Shown: positions 35,751 through 47,569, counted from the stretch's first letter. The stretch is 64,000 nucleotides of DNA from Heliocidaris erythrogramma (GCA_025617745.1 CM046853.1:56877233-56941232); one strand, 5' to 3'. Notes: generated by a model not told the origin, from the letters alone. Numbers and translations are program-made.

Positions 35751-38700
35751 TACCTCTCTGCTTCAATAATTTAAATTCCATATGGTCTCTTCATTTACTT
35801 TGGAACTCACTCTCTCTCTACACGTACCCAACATATTTCAAGCATTTTCACCTCTCCCTCCTTCTTTATCTCACACTCTCTCTCCCCCTCTTGCAAACAC
35901 CTTTTATACACGTCAGTCACTCCCTTGTCTTTCTCTCCTTCTCCATCTCCTTTTTTATGTAGCCCTTCTCCCCTGACATGTACATATTTTGTTTTTCTTT
36001 TCTCTCTCATTCTTCTACCTCTTCTATTGTACCACATTAACTTCCATCTCTCTTTTTTCCCACCCTACCCCTTACTTAAAGGGATTCAGTAACTTTGTGG
36101 AGGCTTGATTTAATAAATTGTTGAATTTTGATATCTGTCTTGTATAATGATGATGTTCAGAAGGATAAATAAATAGCCAGGCATAGAAAGGTTTTCAAAT
36201 ATACATGTATAATGCTATTACTAAGATATCTATGACTGAATACTCCCATTTACGAAAGCGTATGGCCATACGTCTTAGCCTAACACCAAGTCTATGTGGG
36301 GAAATGAGTCTGGCATTTCCAGTCACTTGCATGTTTACTTTTGTGAAGAATATGATTTTTAAGTGCTTTTCCCCCATCTGGGCTTCATTTTTACACCATA
36401 TTACATACATTGATAGCATGTAAGGCCGGGCAGCTCAGATTTTAGCAAGCCTCTACAAAGTTACCAAATCACTTTAAATCTTATCCATGCCTTTCTTTCT
36501 CCTGGTACCTTCTTCTTTACCTACTCTCCCCAACATTCATCTCACGAACTTCCATCCTGCTATCAAATCACCCCTTTCTCTTTCTAAAGCTCACCCACTC
36601 CCACCTATCCCCCCCCCCTTCCCATCTCTCTCTATCAGTTTTCCGCCTCTTCTTAGCTCCTCCCCCATCTCTCCATCTTTATCTTTTCATCCCATAATAT
36701 TTGAATCTTTAAAAAAATACTTTGTATGAAATAAGGAAGATAATATACACTAATAAACACCTTCAAAACACTTGCTATAACAAGAAAATCACTAGGGAAC
36801 ACAATCTTTAAAAATGAAACTATCATAAAACACAATAAACACCTTCTAACTCCAACATACTGCTTTTCAATTAATGATTTATTGATGAGGGATCCTGAAA
36901 TACAACGCATCAAGAATATTTCAAAATGAAAACATTAAAATAAGACATACATGGAGTAATAGTTGATGCCCAATTAGGGCAACATAAAATCTAGACATTA
37001 AAAAAGAAAAGAAACAGAAGAAGAAAAATTACAACTGTCCAAACAAACCCTTCCCCATAAGAAAATCTACTTTAGATGCTATATGTGAATCTTGTTTGTT
37101 TGGATTACCAAATAATTTTCTCAGTGCTAAAAAGTAAGATAATAATTGCTACATGGACAAGCTAAAATATATTAATAGGCTAAATCCAGGCATTTCTGAA
37201 AGAGAATACCATCTTTTATAAAGTGTAACAGCCTTGACACCATTATGTAATGGCATAATTTGATATCTGAAAATGAGTACAAATTGATCTTAGCGCTATG
37301 AATGTTGTCTCTAGTATATACTGCAATAAAGCTCTATATGGTAGGTAAATGACTATACTTGACAGCAAATGCTTTCTGCAGCACATGTCAAGACAAAACT
37401 AGCTAAAATATACAACAGCTTATGAACACACTAAATATACCATTTAACATTTACCAGTGAAAACTATGGTAGATAATTATATCTAAACTATATCAAAATC
37501 TGAAATAAAATAGTTGTTCTTTTGAACTTTCAAAAAGAATCTCTGTTATGCTTTTCTATGTTTTCTACATCTAATGGGTAAGTACTCACAGATGAAATGG
37601 TCAGAATTACTTAAAAGTGTAATGACTGTAAGATCCATTAATTCACTAAGAGAGAAAGTTTTCATCAGCCCTTCCCTGATCTTTAAAACATAAATAAATA
37701 AAAAGCAAATCATTATTAAAAGTCAGAGAGATAAACAAAATAAAAATTGTGCTTATTTCTAAGTTTCTTGACGACCAAGATGAAAGTAGATTGTAAGATC
37801 TAAAATTGTTCTGATATCCCTCTATCAAAAGCAAAAGCAAAAACAGGATTTAAGTGACTAATATGATACTTACTTAATGCAAAACTAAGACTTTGCATTT
37901 TAATACCTTTAACACTCTGTATTATAGAAACTATAACCTCTAGAGCAGCTATTCCCTAATTCTAATACTATAACCTTGTTTCAGAGCATATATACATTTC
38001 ATATACAATGCTAAATTAATTTCAGTGAACAGTAAACAACAGTAGACTAGTCACATAGAGCTGAAAATATTCTAAGACTAATGACATAAAACGTATCCTT
38101 ATCCAGTCACGTTTATCTATGGAATGTATGTACAAGCAATAGCAGAGTCCATTTCTTCTATAAACACATTGTCGTAAGTCTTAACAGAACTGCTCTTTTT
38201 CCCCTCAAATAATTGTTTTCTGACTTACAATATATTTCTACTCAGTCTTAAAAATCTCGCCCTGCCTAGTGGAATCCTACCATTGGAAGCCATCATGCAT
38301 ATAAATCTCAGGAACTATTTGGACCCGCTCACACATGATGCCGTAAACCACCTTAACCCTTTCAAGACAATTGACCACATTTTGTGCTTTGGCTCAATAA
38401 CTTTTGATTCAGAGCTCTAAAAAAAGAGCAAAAATTTCTCCACACACTTTTTCCATTTTTGTTGCATGACCATATTGATGCCAGGAACTTTAAAAAGGAG
38501 AGTAAGCTTTAAAATCCTTAAATTGGCAACACATCAGAAAAATGTAGCACTAAAAGAGAAATATCAGTTGCCAATTTGAAGAACAATATGTGATCAATTT
38601 AGCCCTTGAATAGTTCTTGTCACGAAAGAGTTGAAAATGCTGTGGCAAAATAGAATGACATATGCGTAGTGAACTCAATGATATTTCTGTATCCAATCTA

Positions 38701-39144
38701 TACAGATAAGTGAGTTCGCTTTAATAGGAGCCTTGATATAATATGGCATGCAGCTACTTTCTGTTCATCCCCATTTGCCATTCCCTGTAAACTGGTTCTT
38801 ACTTAGCCGCAGCATTTGCTTTTAAAACAGTTTAGCACATCATTTGTGAATGGGGCTCTGCAGTCTCAGGCTTCATACCTAGTAACTTACAAAGAAACAT
38901 AATATCGGTATAACACCAGTATTCCAAATTTGGTGCATCTAAAAAAAATTTTCCATGTAGGTTATTGTAACATAAGCTACTTACTGATGAATCCAGTGCA
39001 TTTCCTGTTTTTTCTGTGGTGCTCTCTCTCTCTCTCTCTCTCAGAATGCATTTTTCCAAACAAATGAGACACCAATACCACTAAAATAATCTTCCAGTTG
39101 AAATTGTAACATCTAGTTCTATGGCGATATCTAAACATGCATAT
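35751..39144. other. Non-coding stretch, pyrimidine-rich patches
   Basis: CT-rich low-complexity tracts at 35.81-36.06 kb and 36.49-36.69 kb generate spurious ORFs of 60-86 codons. A CT microsatellite lies at 39021-39042. No exon is supported. Part of it may be the long 3'UTR of the hnRNP gene. Confidence 0.35.
39021..39042 (+). repeat. (CT)n microsatellite
   Basis: Eleven uninterrupted CT dinucleotides, followed by CAGAATG. Confidence 0.9.
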
Positions 39145-40092
39145 TTTATTTTACACCTTGTGTTGAGCTGAAAGCCGAATCCAATTACTAAGGTAACTAC
39201 CGGTACATCTATATCTTTTCTGCTAATCTAGAATATGAGCTACAGAATTCTGGAATTGGCTAGTGGTAAAAGCTTCTTTATAAATCTTGTTCCCCGAGTG
39301 GTCAATCATTCCTTTTTATGACTTCAAATACAATGACAATAAAAAAATATCTAATACCTCAACATGTAGGTAATTGAAAGTCATTCAAACAAAAAAGGTC
39401 ACAAGAGCAGTGAAATCTGACATAACAGTGTGCGCGGGAACAACCACCTACATTTGCAAATAAAACGTTCACACTTTCTGTACAAGCCTGTATGAATTTT
39501 CTAATTTCAGGTCTGTATTGACTTCATCTAATATCTAAGTTTGTTACCTTAAGTGTCACTGTCAATTGTTTAGTAAACCAAGCCTCCGACAATTCTATTT
39601 TGTCTATTCTTGGATTTAATACTGGTACAAAATGTTATTACTTTCATTCTACCAAGTACTAGTCAGGCTAAAATATGCAAGCATTTGATATAAATCATCA
39701 GGAAAAAAACGAAAACACTGACACTGGAATCAGCAGCTAAAATTGTTTTGGCCAATATTCTACAAGTTAGATCCAATGCTAATTCACGGTCGAAGTTGAG
39801 GTCTAAGTTGCAGCTTTCTCACACTAAACTTAGACTTTGCTAAACAAGTGTCGGGTAAAACTCATTTAGTGGGCTCTTTTCATCTCCTCCTTTGGTACAT
39901 CATTTACATAGACCTAAGAAGAGCAGTACTAGTCTGGTGGTAATACAATGATTTACAGCACTATGCTGTGTGTAGGTAGATGTGATCGCCTAGGTCACAA
40001 GATGTAGCTGAGCACTGAAGAACAGTACTCAAAACGCATTAGATGGCTACTGGCTAAGATGTTGGATGACTGGATGGCTAAAATAATGCAAT
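39145..40092 (-). other. Probable spliced 3'UTR exon of the hnRNP gene
   Basis: A strong minus-strand acceptor (AATTTTTCCTTCCTTCCACAG) places an exon start at 40092. All three frames soon reach stops, which fits untranslated sequence downstream of the stop in the exon at 42562-42593. The 3' limit given is only the first AATAAA (TTTATT at 39145-39150); the real end may lie elsewhere. Confidence 0.35.
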
Positions 40093-40581
40093 CTGTGGAA
40101 GGAAGGAAAAATTACATTATTAAAATAAAAAATGTGAAGACCCTGCATGTGTAAAGTAGGCTAAATAGATATATAGTATGGATACTTGCAAATCCCTGGT
40201 AGATGAATAATGAAGCATAGTTACACAAGAAACAGAGCTTTTGATTGTCATAACTATGTCACACTGAATAGTCTAATTCTCATAATATGATGTAACCTAA
40301 AAGTAAAATTATTTGATAACAAATAATATTAAATATTAAAGTGACTTTAAAAAGCAGAACGATATTGTTCTATCTTAGCAAATAGTAATTAATTTATCCC
40401 AGAATAGTGAACCCTGTCACCACTAGAACTGCAGAATGGTTGAACACACATTTAGCCTAGGTTACCCTTCTAAATAAAATAAAATATAATTTGAGTCAAA
40501 ATAATGTCATTATCTTTAACAAATCAAATCATATTCTAAGTTTGAGGTATGGAAAGCTTTTACACTGTGATTATACATATA

Positions 40582-41331
40582 AACACAACACAAAAAGTAA
40601 GTTCCCCCTAAATCAAAATGGCATAACTTTTTAACGAAAAGGTTTCGAACAAAATAACTTGGTCAGAGTGTTCCTACACTTATTGACTAAGTTCTGTGTG
40701 AAAATGAAATTGATCCGTTGAGTCATGCATGAGTGAGCACACATTCAAGGCAAAATTGTCACTTTTCAAAAGTCACCAGAGCCATTTTGGGAGGTCATTT
40801 TGGCGAATTCTGTTTCTGGTTTTTATTCAAGTGCTGTAGTTGTTTATCATCCATCGTTTGACCCCTTCGCACCTATCCTGACACTTTTCGTGTTTTTGCA
40901 CGGTTTGGTGAGCACAATTTTAGTGGAAAGTAGTGATGTTCAACCCTCTTAATTTTGAAATGGCAAAATCCATTCGGATTATTGAAAAAATTAACATCAG
41001 ATATTGCTACCAAAATGAGTTGTCAATTGTGTAAACACAAGAGGTAATTTTCTGGCTGGTTGAGTGAGCACACTTTAAAATTAAGCAAGAAATGCTAAAA
41101 TTCACTGTTAATAATATGGCATAAAATATGACTCCTGTGACTTTTGAAAAGTGACAATTTCCCCTTTAATGTGTACTCATTCATGCATGACTTGACAGAT
41201 CAATCTCATTTTCACACAGAAGTTAGTCAATAAGTGTAGGAACACTCCTGCGAAGTTATTTTGCTTAAAACCTTTTCGTTAAAATGTTACGCCATTTTGC
41301 TTTAGGGGGAACTTACTTTTTGTGTTGTGTT
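40582..41331. mobile_element. Element with inverted repeats of about 180 bp
   Basis: The left end AACACAACACAAAAAGTAAG-TTCCCCCTAAA is mirrored by TTTAGGGGGAACTTACTTTT-TGTGTTGTGTT on the right. Similarity continues inward through TGTTCCTACACTTATTGACTA and GTCATGCATGA to AATTGTCACTTTTCAAAAGT. The flank is TA-rich, so a mariner-like TA target is possible. No ORF survives. Confidence 0.8.
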
Positions 41332-41763
41332 AATGTAATGGAATCTAGGCAGCGTACAAATAATCGACAATACAAAACCTTTTTGCACATTATGACCTAG
41401 ATTTAAAACAAGGCATTAGCAAGATTGTGTCTCGCCCACTTGCGAAAACTGGAAATATCGTGATCTCCGTTGCCACGCAGAAGAATTGTATCTCTGGGTA
41501 TCTGCCACAGAATGTAATATCCCATTTAATGAGAAAGACTATTCACAAAATGCTACTTCCCTCCATCGACTGCCCCATCCCCCCCCCTTTTAGAGATGGA
41601 ATAAAAAGTTACCATCAAGTCCTATTAGATTACACAAATACAAAATAGGATGATAATCAGTTGTACAATAGAGGCGAAGTAGAGTTTGTCTCTGGGTGGC
41701 ATAAAAATGCAAAAATGTTAAAAATAGTGCTAAGGTTGAAAAGTGGAAATGAAATAAGGCTAA

Positions 41764-42260
41764 ACTTTAACGCATAGCCTCAAATGACCTTTGACCATAT
41801 CATGTGACATCCAAAGGCAACATAACGTGAAAGTACCCTCAGTGCAAATATGACCCAAGTTAGGTTGTAATCAAAGCAACTGGTGTGAAGTTATTTGTCA
41901 AAAGAGAGTCTTGCAGGTAAACTTTAACATATGACCTCAAATGACCTTTGACCATATCATGTGACATCCAAAGGCAACATAACGTGAAGGTACCCTCAGT
42001 GCAAATATGACCCAAGTTAGGTTGTAATCCAAGCAACTGATGTGAAGTTATTTCACAAAAGAGAGTCTTGCAGGTGAACTTTAACGTATGACCTTAAATG
42101 ACTTTTGACATCATCATGTGACATCCGACAACACAATAACATCGAGATGCCCCTAGTGCTTCTATCACCCAAGTGTGGCTGCCAATGCAGTAACAGTTGC
42201 CAAGTAATGCATCATAAGAGAGTCTTGCAGGTAAACTTTAACGTTTTTGACGGACGGACG
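41764..42260 (+). repeat. 157-bp tandem repeat carrying DR1-like motifs
   Basis: ACTTTAA anchors at 41764, 41921, 42078 and 42235 are spaced exactly 157 bp. Units one and two are nearly identical; unit three is diverged. Units one and two contain TGACCTTTGACCA (41785 and 41942). The array ends in GACGGACGGACGACGGACGGACG. Confidence 0.9.
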
Positions 42261-42561
42261 ACGGACGGACGCCATTTGGATCCCTCAGTATAAGCAGTAT
42301 ACACCATGTGCCCTGTGTTTACAAAAAAATACCTCCCAATGCCTGCTAAGCAAACAGCACGCCTCCCTTTTTGGTTACCACCCAACCAAATTTTGGTTTG
42401 GCCATACAGTTGTATGCTCAAGTAATACTGGCAGGCAAGATGTTGTAAGTCTCTACATTGTAAAATGAGCACCAGGGTATATTCTGTCATGGGATATTGA
42501 TATCTCATTGATACTTACATGTACCTGTTCAGCTGGACTCTGAGCATTCAGTTGTCTTTGC

Positions 42562-42593
42562 TCATATGCCTGACATTCCTCCTCTGTATGGTC
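42562..42593 (-). CDS. hnRNP A/B-like gene, terminal coding exon
   Basis: Acceptor CTTTCTCTTGCACAG precedes GACCATACAG. Joined to the single G left by the previous exon, the frame reads GPYRGGMSGI then TGA (42564-42562), a fitting end for a Gly-rich hnRNP tail. The exon continues as 3'UTR to a donor at 42525 (CAG-GTACAT) or 42519 (CAT-GTAAGT). The stop lies within about 45 nt of that junction, so it need not trigger decay. Oddly, frame 0 of this exon is also open (DHTEEECQAYEQRQLNAQSP), which leaves room for a different isoform or gene. Confidence 0.6.
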
Positions 42594-42751
42594 CTGTGCA
42601 AGAGAAAGAAGTTTGCCCTTGAACATTAAACATGTCTATTTTTGAATCATTCGTTCTCGATGTAACAGAAATCTTTGTTACATGTGATTTCTTAAAGTCT
42701 ACACCAAGAAACAAAGTGAAACTCAAACTAGAAATACCTGCGAAACCTTAA

Positions 42752-43591
42752 CCCTAAAAAGACTGGGGGGCGGGGGTCCTAAAAGGCCCCCCTCAACATA
42801 AACTGCGATTATTTTGTAACGCTTAAGATTTCGCGCTGCTGTTTCATGACTTTTTTCTTTATAGTTTTGCACAACTTTTGATACCAAATTTGCATGCCCC
42901 GCGTGTACGATAACAGAGTTACGTCATGTTTTCACAAGGCATGTCAAGAAAAATTTGATATTTTGCATTCGTTTGTGTGTAAAGTCAATGGGGACTGGAA
43001 TGAATATTACAGATACTGTTTTCAAACTATATTTTCATTGGATTCTTGTTAGTTAATGTCATTTGTGAATACAAATAACTCTTCTATATCATAAAACAAT
43101 GAAATACATTAATTTAAAAAACAATGAAATACATTAATTTAAAAAACAAAGAAATACATTAGAAATGAAAAACAAAGAAATACATAAGGAAATAATGCAT
43201 TAAATTTGCCTCTATAACGTTACTTAAATAGTAATATGCATATTCATTAATTACTCATTTGCATAAGTGTATCACATAATTCAAACATGAAACGGCTTAT
43301 TCTCACATATAACAACCTTGAACAGGGATTTCTAGACTATAATGGACACCTACATGTAAATATTTAAAAAAAAAAACATTTTCGAAAAAAATTTGCATAT
43401 TTGTACAATTATTTAAGAATATCTTTAAAAATAAGATTAATTTGACTATGCATTCATGTAGAAAATTAACTATGTGTATACCAAATTTGGTTGCAATCGG
43501 ACAATCAACAGCCGAGATCTTAAGGGGGGGGGCCTAAATGGCCCCCCCCCCCAGGTTTTCCAGCCTCCAAAATACCACAGTCTTTTTAGGG
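42752..43591. mobile_element. piggyBac-like non-autonomous element
   Basis: TTAA at 42748-42751 and 43592-43595 bracket perfect termini CCCTAAAAAGACTG and CAGTCTTTTTAGGG. The CCCTAnAAAGA start next to TTAA closely resembles piggyBac ends. Sub-terminal G/C runs (GGGGGGCGGGGGTCC and GGCCCCCCCCCC) form a second inverted pair. The interior is AT-rich with a 28-bp tandem repeat and no transposase. It lies in an intron of the hnRNP gene. Confidence 0.85.
43091..43190 (+). repeat. Tandem repeat, AACAATGAAATACATTA unit
   Basis: Four units of about 25-28 bp (AAACAATGAAATACATTAAT and close variants AACAAAGAAATACATTA), decaying rightwards. Lies inside the piggyBac-like element. Confidence 0.8.
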
Positions 43592-43694
43592 TTAAGCTCA
43601 AGTGGAAACACAGAAAGTATGAAGAAAAGAAGATAAATGTTACTGCATCTCCTCCTGGTTTAAACTGTTTAAACTGGTTTAAATTTGAAATATT

Positions 43695-44285
43695 GTGATA
43701 ACCAGAATAAAAAGCCTACAATAACATGTTAATTGACCTCTGAGATTTGCCTTACACCTTATAACCCAAAAGTCTGATCATTTAATCTCCTCTTCATCAT
43801 GAATACAAAATAGTTGAGACCTCATGATAACAAAGCTAAAACATTAATTTCACATATAATGACCTCTATGACCTGTCACCTTTGACCTACGAGAACAAAA
43901 CTCTAATCAGTTCGTCTCATTACAGTGATGCAAACGAGTTCCAAATTGAATGGCTCAAAAAGTTCCAGAGTGTATTAAAGCAAAAACCTGAAATTTCATG
44001 GTAAATTACATCCATGACCTTTGACCTACACTTGCCAAAATCTAATCAAGATCGTCTTCCTATGGTTATACATACTAGTACCAAGTCTGAAGTGAATGGA
44101 TCAAATGGTTCTTGAGATATAGTGTTAACAAGGCTAAAGCCTGCAATTTCAGAACTGACCTCTTAGGCTCTATAACCTTTGACTTACGTACCCCAAACTC
44201 TAATCACATTGTCTTTTTATGATAGTATGCATTAGAGCGAAGTTTGAAGTTCATACCCCAAATGGTTATCAATGACAGCTTACAT
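43695..44285 (+). repeat. Diverged 130-160 bp tandem repeat with TGACCTTTGACCT
   Basis: TCTAATCA/TCTGATCA anchors occur at 43773, 43902, 44041 and 44199, each preceded by a GACCT-rich phrase. CACCTTTGACCTA occurs near 43878 and TGACCTTTGACCTA near 44011. The first part is a dispersed copy of 47570-47822. It is intronic to the hnRNP gene. Confidence 0.75.
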
Positions 44286-44481
44286 TAAAAGTTCTGTCAA
44301 GGTCATTTATCATATGAATAAGACTTCGTCAGGCACAATTCAATCACAACACTGATTTCTACTGGGTTTCTTCAAATTATCTGTTGAGAGCCAGAAGGAC
44401 ATTCACTCATATCATTTTTCATAGAGTCAACACCCTTTTGCTCTCAGCAGACCAAATACTAATAGAAAGCCAAAGCCCTAC

Positions 44482-44769
44482 CTCCGGGTCCTGGTCCAGG
44501 GTAGCCAGGTTCCTTCTTTATAGGTCCATAGCTAGATGGCATGTTGCCATAGTTGGATCCGAGATCACTGTAGTTGCCTTGGCCTTGGTTTCCATAGTTA
44601 CCACTACCTCTTCCACCAAAATCTTTGGAAGGACCCCGAAAACGGTCTCCCTGTCCTCCTCCACCTCCCGGGGACTGGCTGGAAGCTCCACCCCATTTGA
44701 TATCCCTGCTGCCAAAAGAGCTTTCTGACTTGGGAGCACCAGCACCAGTCGTCTCAGCTGCTACAGCAG
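44482..44769 (-). CDS. hnRNP A/B-like gene, Gly/Ser/Asn-rich exon
   Basis: Acceptor CTTCCAG at 44772-44770; donor GGAG-GTAGGG at 44481. The frame, entered with one nucleotide from the previous exon, opens AVAAETTGAGAPKSESSFGS. It then has a GGGGGQGDRFRGPS segment, an Asn/Gly/Tyr-rich stretch (GSGNYGNQGQGNYSDLGSN) and SSYGPIKKEPGYPGPGPG. Tyr/Gly/Asn-rich tails of this kind are the prion-like, condensation-prone part of hnRNP A proteins. IKKEPG fits a sumoylation consensus (psi-K-x-E), which is inference. The exon is 288 bp and keeps phase 1. Confidence 0.8.
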
Positions 44770-46212
44770 CTGGAAGAATTTAGGAAGAGGAATAGATTTA
44801 ATTTTGAAATTATCGCCCATTGTAGCCTCTGCTCCCTTACATTCAATATTTGGTTTCTATGATAAAAAACTTACTGAACATGACATATTCCCTCACTGTT
44901 ACCTCAAATAGAGCCGTATCCAACATGCTAGCCATTGGTAGACTATTTCTAAGTTCAATATGTAAGCACAGAAACATAAAGAATGGCCAGTACTGATTGA
45001 AAAGCTGATGCATTCCAATGGTAAACTGAATATTCACAAACTTTCATCGGCAGTAACCGCACAGAAATCTAAAGCAGTAATAAAATCCTTTCAATTCTAC
45101 AAAATAGTTTGCCTTTTGAAGGTAAACAGATCAGATAATGCCTTATGGTTGTTTTTTTGTCTTGTTTTAGTTTTTTTTGTAATTATTTTTCTATAGTTTT
45201 CATTTGTTTAGAAAAGTTCTGCATATCTCTATATAGCTAAATGATATACATTGAGCTCTAATCTCTACCTACCATTTTGGATTGAATCTTTTTTTTTTTT
45301 TAAAGATGAATAAATATGACCTTCCATCACAAACCAATAAGTTAAAAATTTGGGTTTTTTAAATTTTGGCAGTTAGATTTTTTTTTTAAATTGTCTTGTA
45401 TGGACTAAGCAAACCTTTGTAAATTACCATGAGAATGTCAACATGTCAGGCAGGCTAATGACCAAAACAATAGAGAAAAGAGGGCTTTAAAGAAGAGTGA
45501 CCATTAATTTTAAGAGTGCCTAATCTGTGTCCTATTGTTTTTCGAATATGTTGAGTCAAAGCTCCCTAGCATACACTGTGAAGTACTAATAGGATTGGGT
45601 TGAAACATTCCATACCTTTAAAATAGATTTATTTGTTTCTTTAGATTTTGAACATCAGGCAGTGCATAGTTTTTGAGGTATACCAGAAAAGCGATATGAA
45701 GTACAATCCCAGCTAGCTAACACACAACGTTTGAATGTCCAGGAAACAATGGTAATTTTGAATCAGATTAAAAACATATTTTAACATAGTATTTTTCCAT
45801 TCAGAAAAAAGGTTTGCAGTACAACCATGTGAGTTGGAATAATTCCATGTTCCGGTCAGAATGCTCTGGCCGTCGTCAGGAGAATGAGAAGAGCGAATAA
45901 ATCAGCAGAATTTATATATGACGCGGTAGAAATTCTACAGCTTCACAACTTGTTTGTAATGTTAGGCAATTCACTTTTAAAAGGAGGTAAACAATAACAT
46001 CACAGAATTAGTATAGTATATTAAATTTTGTCAGATGGTAGATTAATAAATGAACTTTCAGAAAATTAAAAAAAATTTCCACCCAAACCATCTTTTTTTC
46101 AGATGTTAACTCTAAAACTCCCACTGCGACTTATTGGCCGTTTTGTGGTGGAGGGTCACAGATAGAAACATGGAGTGGTCATTTGTAGACTATACAGTGA
46201 ATATTATCCTAC

Positions 46213-46308
46213 CTTTAGCTGCTGTCCAACTCTTCATCATATGATACCATTTGAGCTTCCACATGTACATGGTGCGGTAATACTCCTTCATCTTGCTCTT
46301 AGACATTT
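46213..46308 (-). CDS. hnRNP A/B-like gene, small basic-aromatic exon
   Basis: Acceptor TTGAATCCAG at 46310-46309, donor TAAAG-GTAGGA at 46212. This 96-bp exon adds 32 residues in frame, beginning MSKSKMKEYYRTMYMWKLKW, then YHMMKSWTAAK. It is rich in Lys, Met, Tyr and Trp, unlike the Gly-rich sequence on either side. Because its length is a multiple of three and both junctions are phase 1, it could be skipped without a frame change, so a cassette exon is plausible. I know of no matching hnRNP motif. Confidence 0.7.
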
Positions 46309-46412
46309 CTGGATTCAAGAAATAATAAAACAAGAAAAGATTAAAGATAAAGTACAGTTCTGATCATGCAATTACTTTGTGAAAGAAATTGTCTCCAAGG
46401 AATTTGGTAAGG

Positions 46413-46870
46413 TTGACCATCTCTACGTAAGAATTGTTTTATACTGTGTTGTTTTGGAATCATCAAAATATCTAAGAAATTGACCCAATCTCACTGAAAA
46501 GCACATGTACTGCACACAGAAATGGGTACATGGGACTACATTCACAAGCGGCATGAATGTTCGGCCCTAATCTACATTTGCCACTCTCCACCCAGGTGTT
46601 AAATGGGTACCCGGTAGGATGCGAAAGTTAATGTCGTTTGTTTGACCATGTCTACGTAAGAATTGTTTTATACTGTGTTGTTTTGGAATCATCAAAATAT
46701 CTAAGAAATTGACCCAATCTCACTGAAAAGCACATGTACTGCACACAGAAATGGGTACATGGGACTACATTCACAAGCGGCATGAATGTTCGGCCCTAAT
46801 CTACATTTGCCACTCTCCACCCAGGTGTTAAATGGGTACCCGGTAGGATGCGAAAGTTAATGTCGTTTGT
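46413..46870 (+). repeat. 229-bp tandem duplication
   Basis: 46413-46641 and 46642-46870 are nearly identical, with period 229 (TCTACGTAAGAATTGTTTTA at 46422 and 46651; GCGAAAGTTAATG at 46621 and 46850). The unit includes part of the SINE body. Confidence 0.9.
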
Positions 46871-47058
46871 TTAGCAATTTGAGCGTCACGGTACTGCCCA
46901 TTGCTGGAATACTCCCCAGGGAACGGAGAATGTGCATACATTGTATGCGGGCATGCCAGTATCCGATCTCCGGGGTAATAATATATCCTTTGTAAAGCGC
47001 ATTGATATAACCTTCGGTTATGAAATGCGCTATATAAAAACTACCTATTATTATTATT
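46540..47058 (+). mobile_element. SINE, body partly duplicated, ATT tail
   Basis: CCACTCTCCACCCAGGTGTT and AATGGGTACCCGG occur twice (about 46580 and 46809). They are followed by GTACTGCCCATTGCTGGAAT, then AATGCGCTATATAAAAACTA and TATTATTATTATT. Body and tail match the family at 26151-26413; the tRNA head is missing or degenerate. Confidence 0.7.
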
Positions 47059-47287
47059 CCATCAAGTGTCTTGTCCGTGATTTTTACTGACAAATTTGCT
47101 CTTAGGCAATCAGATGCAAGGATTTCAGTAGCTTATAACAGTTATTGCAACTTGTCATTCATGACAAGTTTTATGAAACCTCGCCCAGGGTAACATTGGA
47201 GCACCTTGCATGTAGACATGAACGCTGTGAAGTATCCAATATCATTTCTTGTTTCTTCAGGAGCAAGCAAACACACTTTTGTTTTAC

Positions 47288-47461
47288 CTAGGTCTCTTTC
47301 TACTTCGCTCAACTCTCGCCTGAAGTCCCCTGGCATCCCTCCTGATCCACCAGGGTGAGACGATGGCGCATCTCCAGGAAAACCTCCCGGGAAGTCCATG
47401 GGGCCATCTCCAAACTGACGTCTCAGCATCTCCTCTGAAGGCATGCCATCAAACATTGCAT
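47288..47461 (-). CDS. hnRNP A/B-like gene, FPGGFPGD exon
   Basis: Acceptor GGTTTCTTTGTGTTCAG at 47464-47462; donor GACCTAG-GTAAAA at 47287. The first two nucleotides complete an Asp codon with the previous exon. The frame then reads AMFDGMPSEEMLRRQFGD, GPMDFPGGFPGDAPSSHPGG, SGGMPGDFRRELSEVERDL. It is acidic, Pro/Gly-rich and probably disordered. Part of this exon and its acceptor recur as a broken duplicate at 47823-47862. Confidence 0.8.
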
Positions 47462-47569
47462 CTGAACACAAAGAAACCAGAAAAGATTGAATTGAGGCAT
47501 TGCTTGTTACCCCTCCCACATGTTATTCTAAAAACAAAATTCAGTTCATTGCCTGAAATGTTCTTGAAA

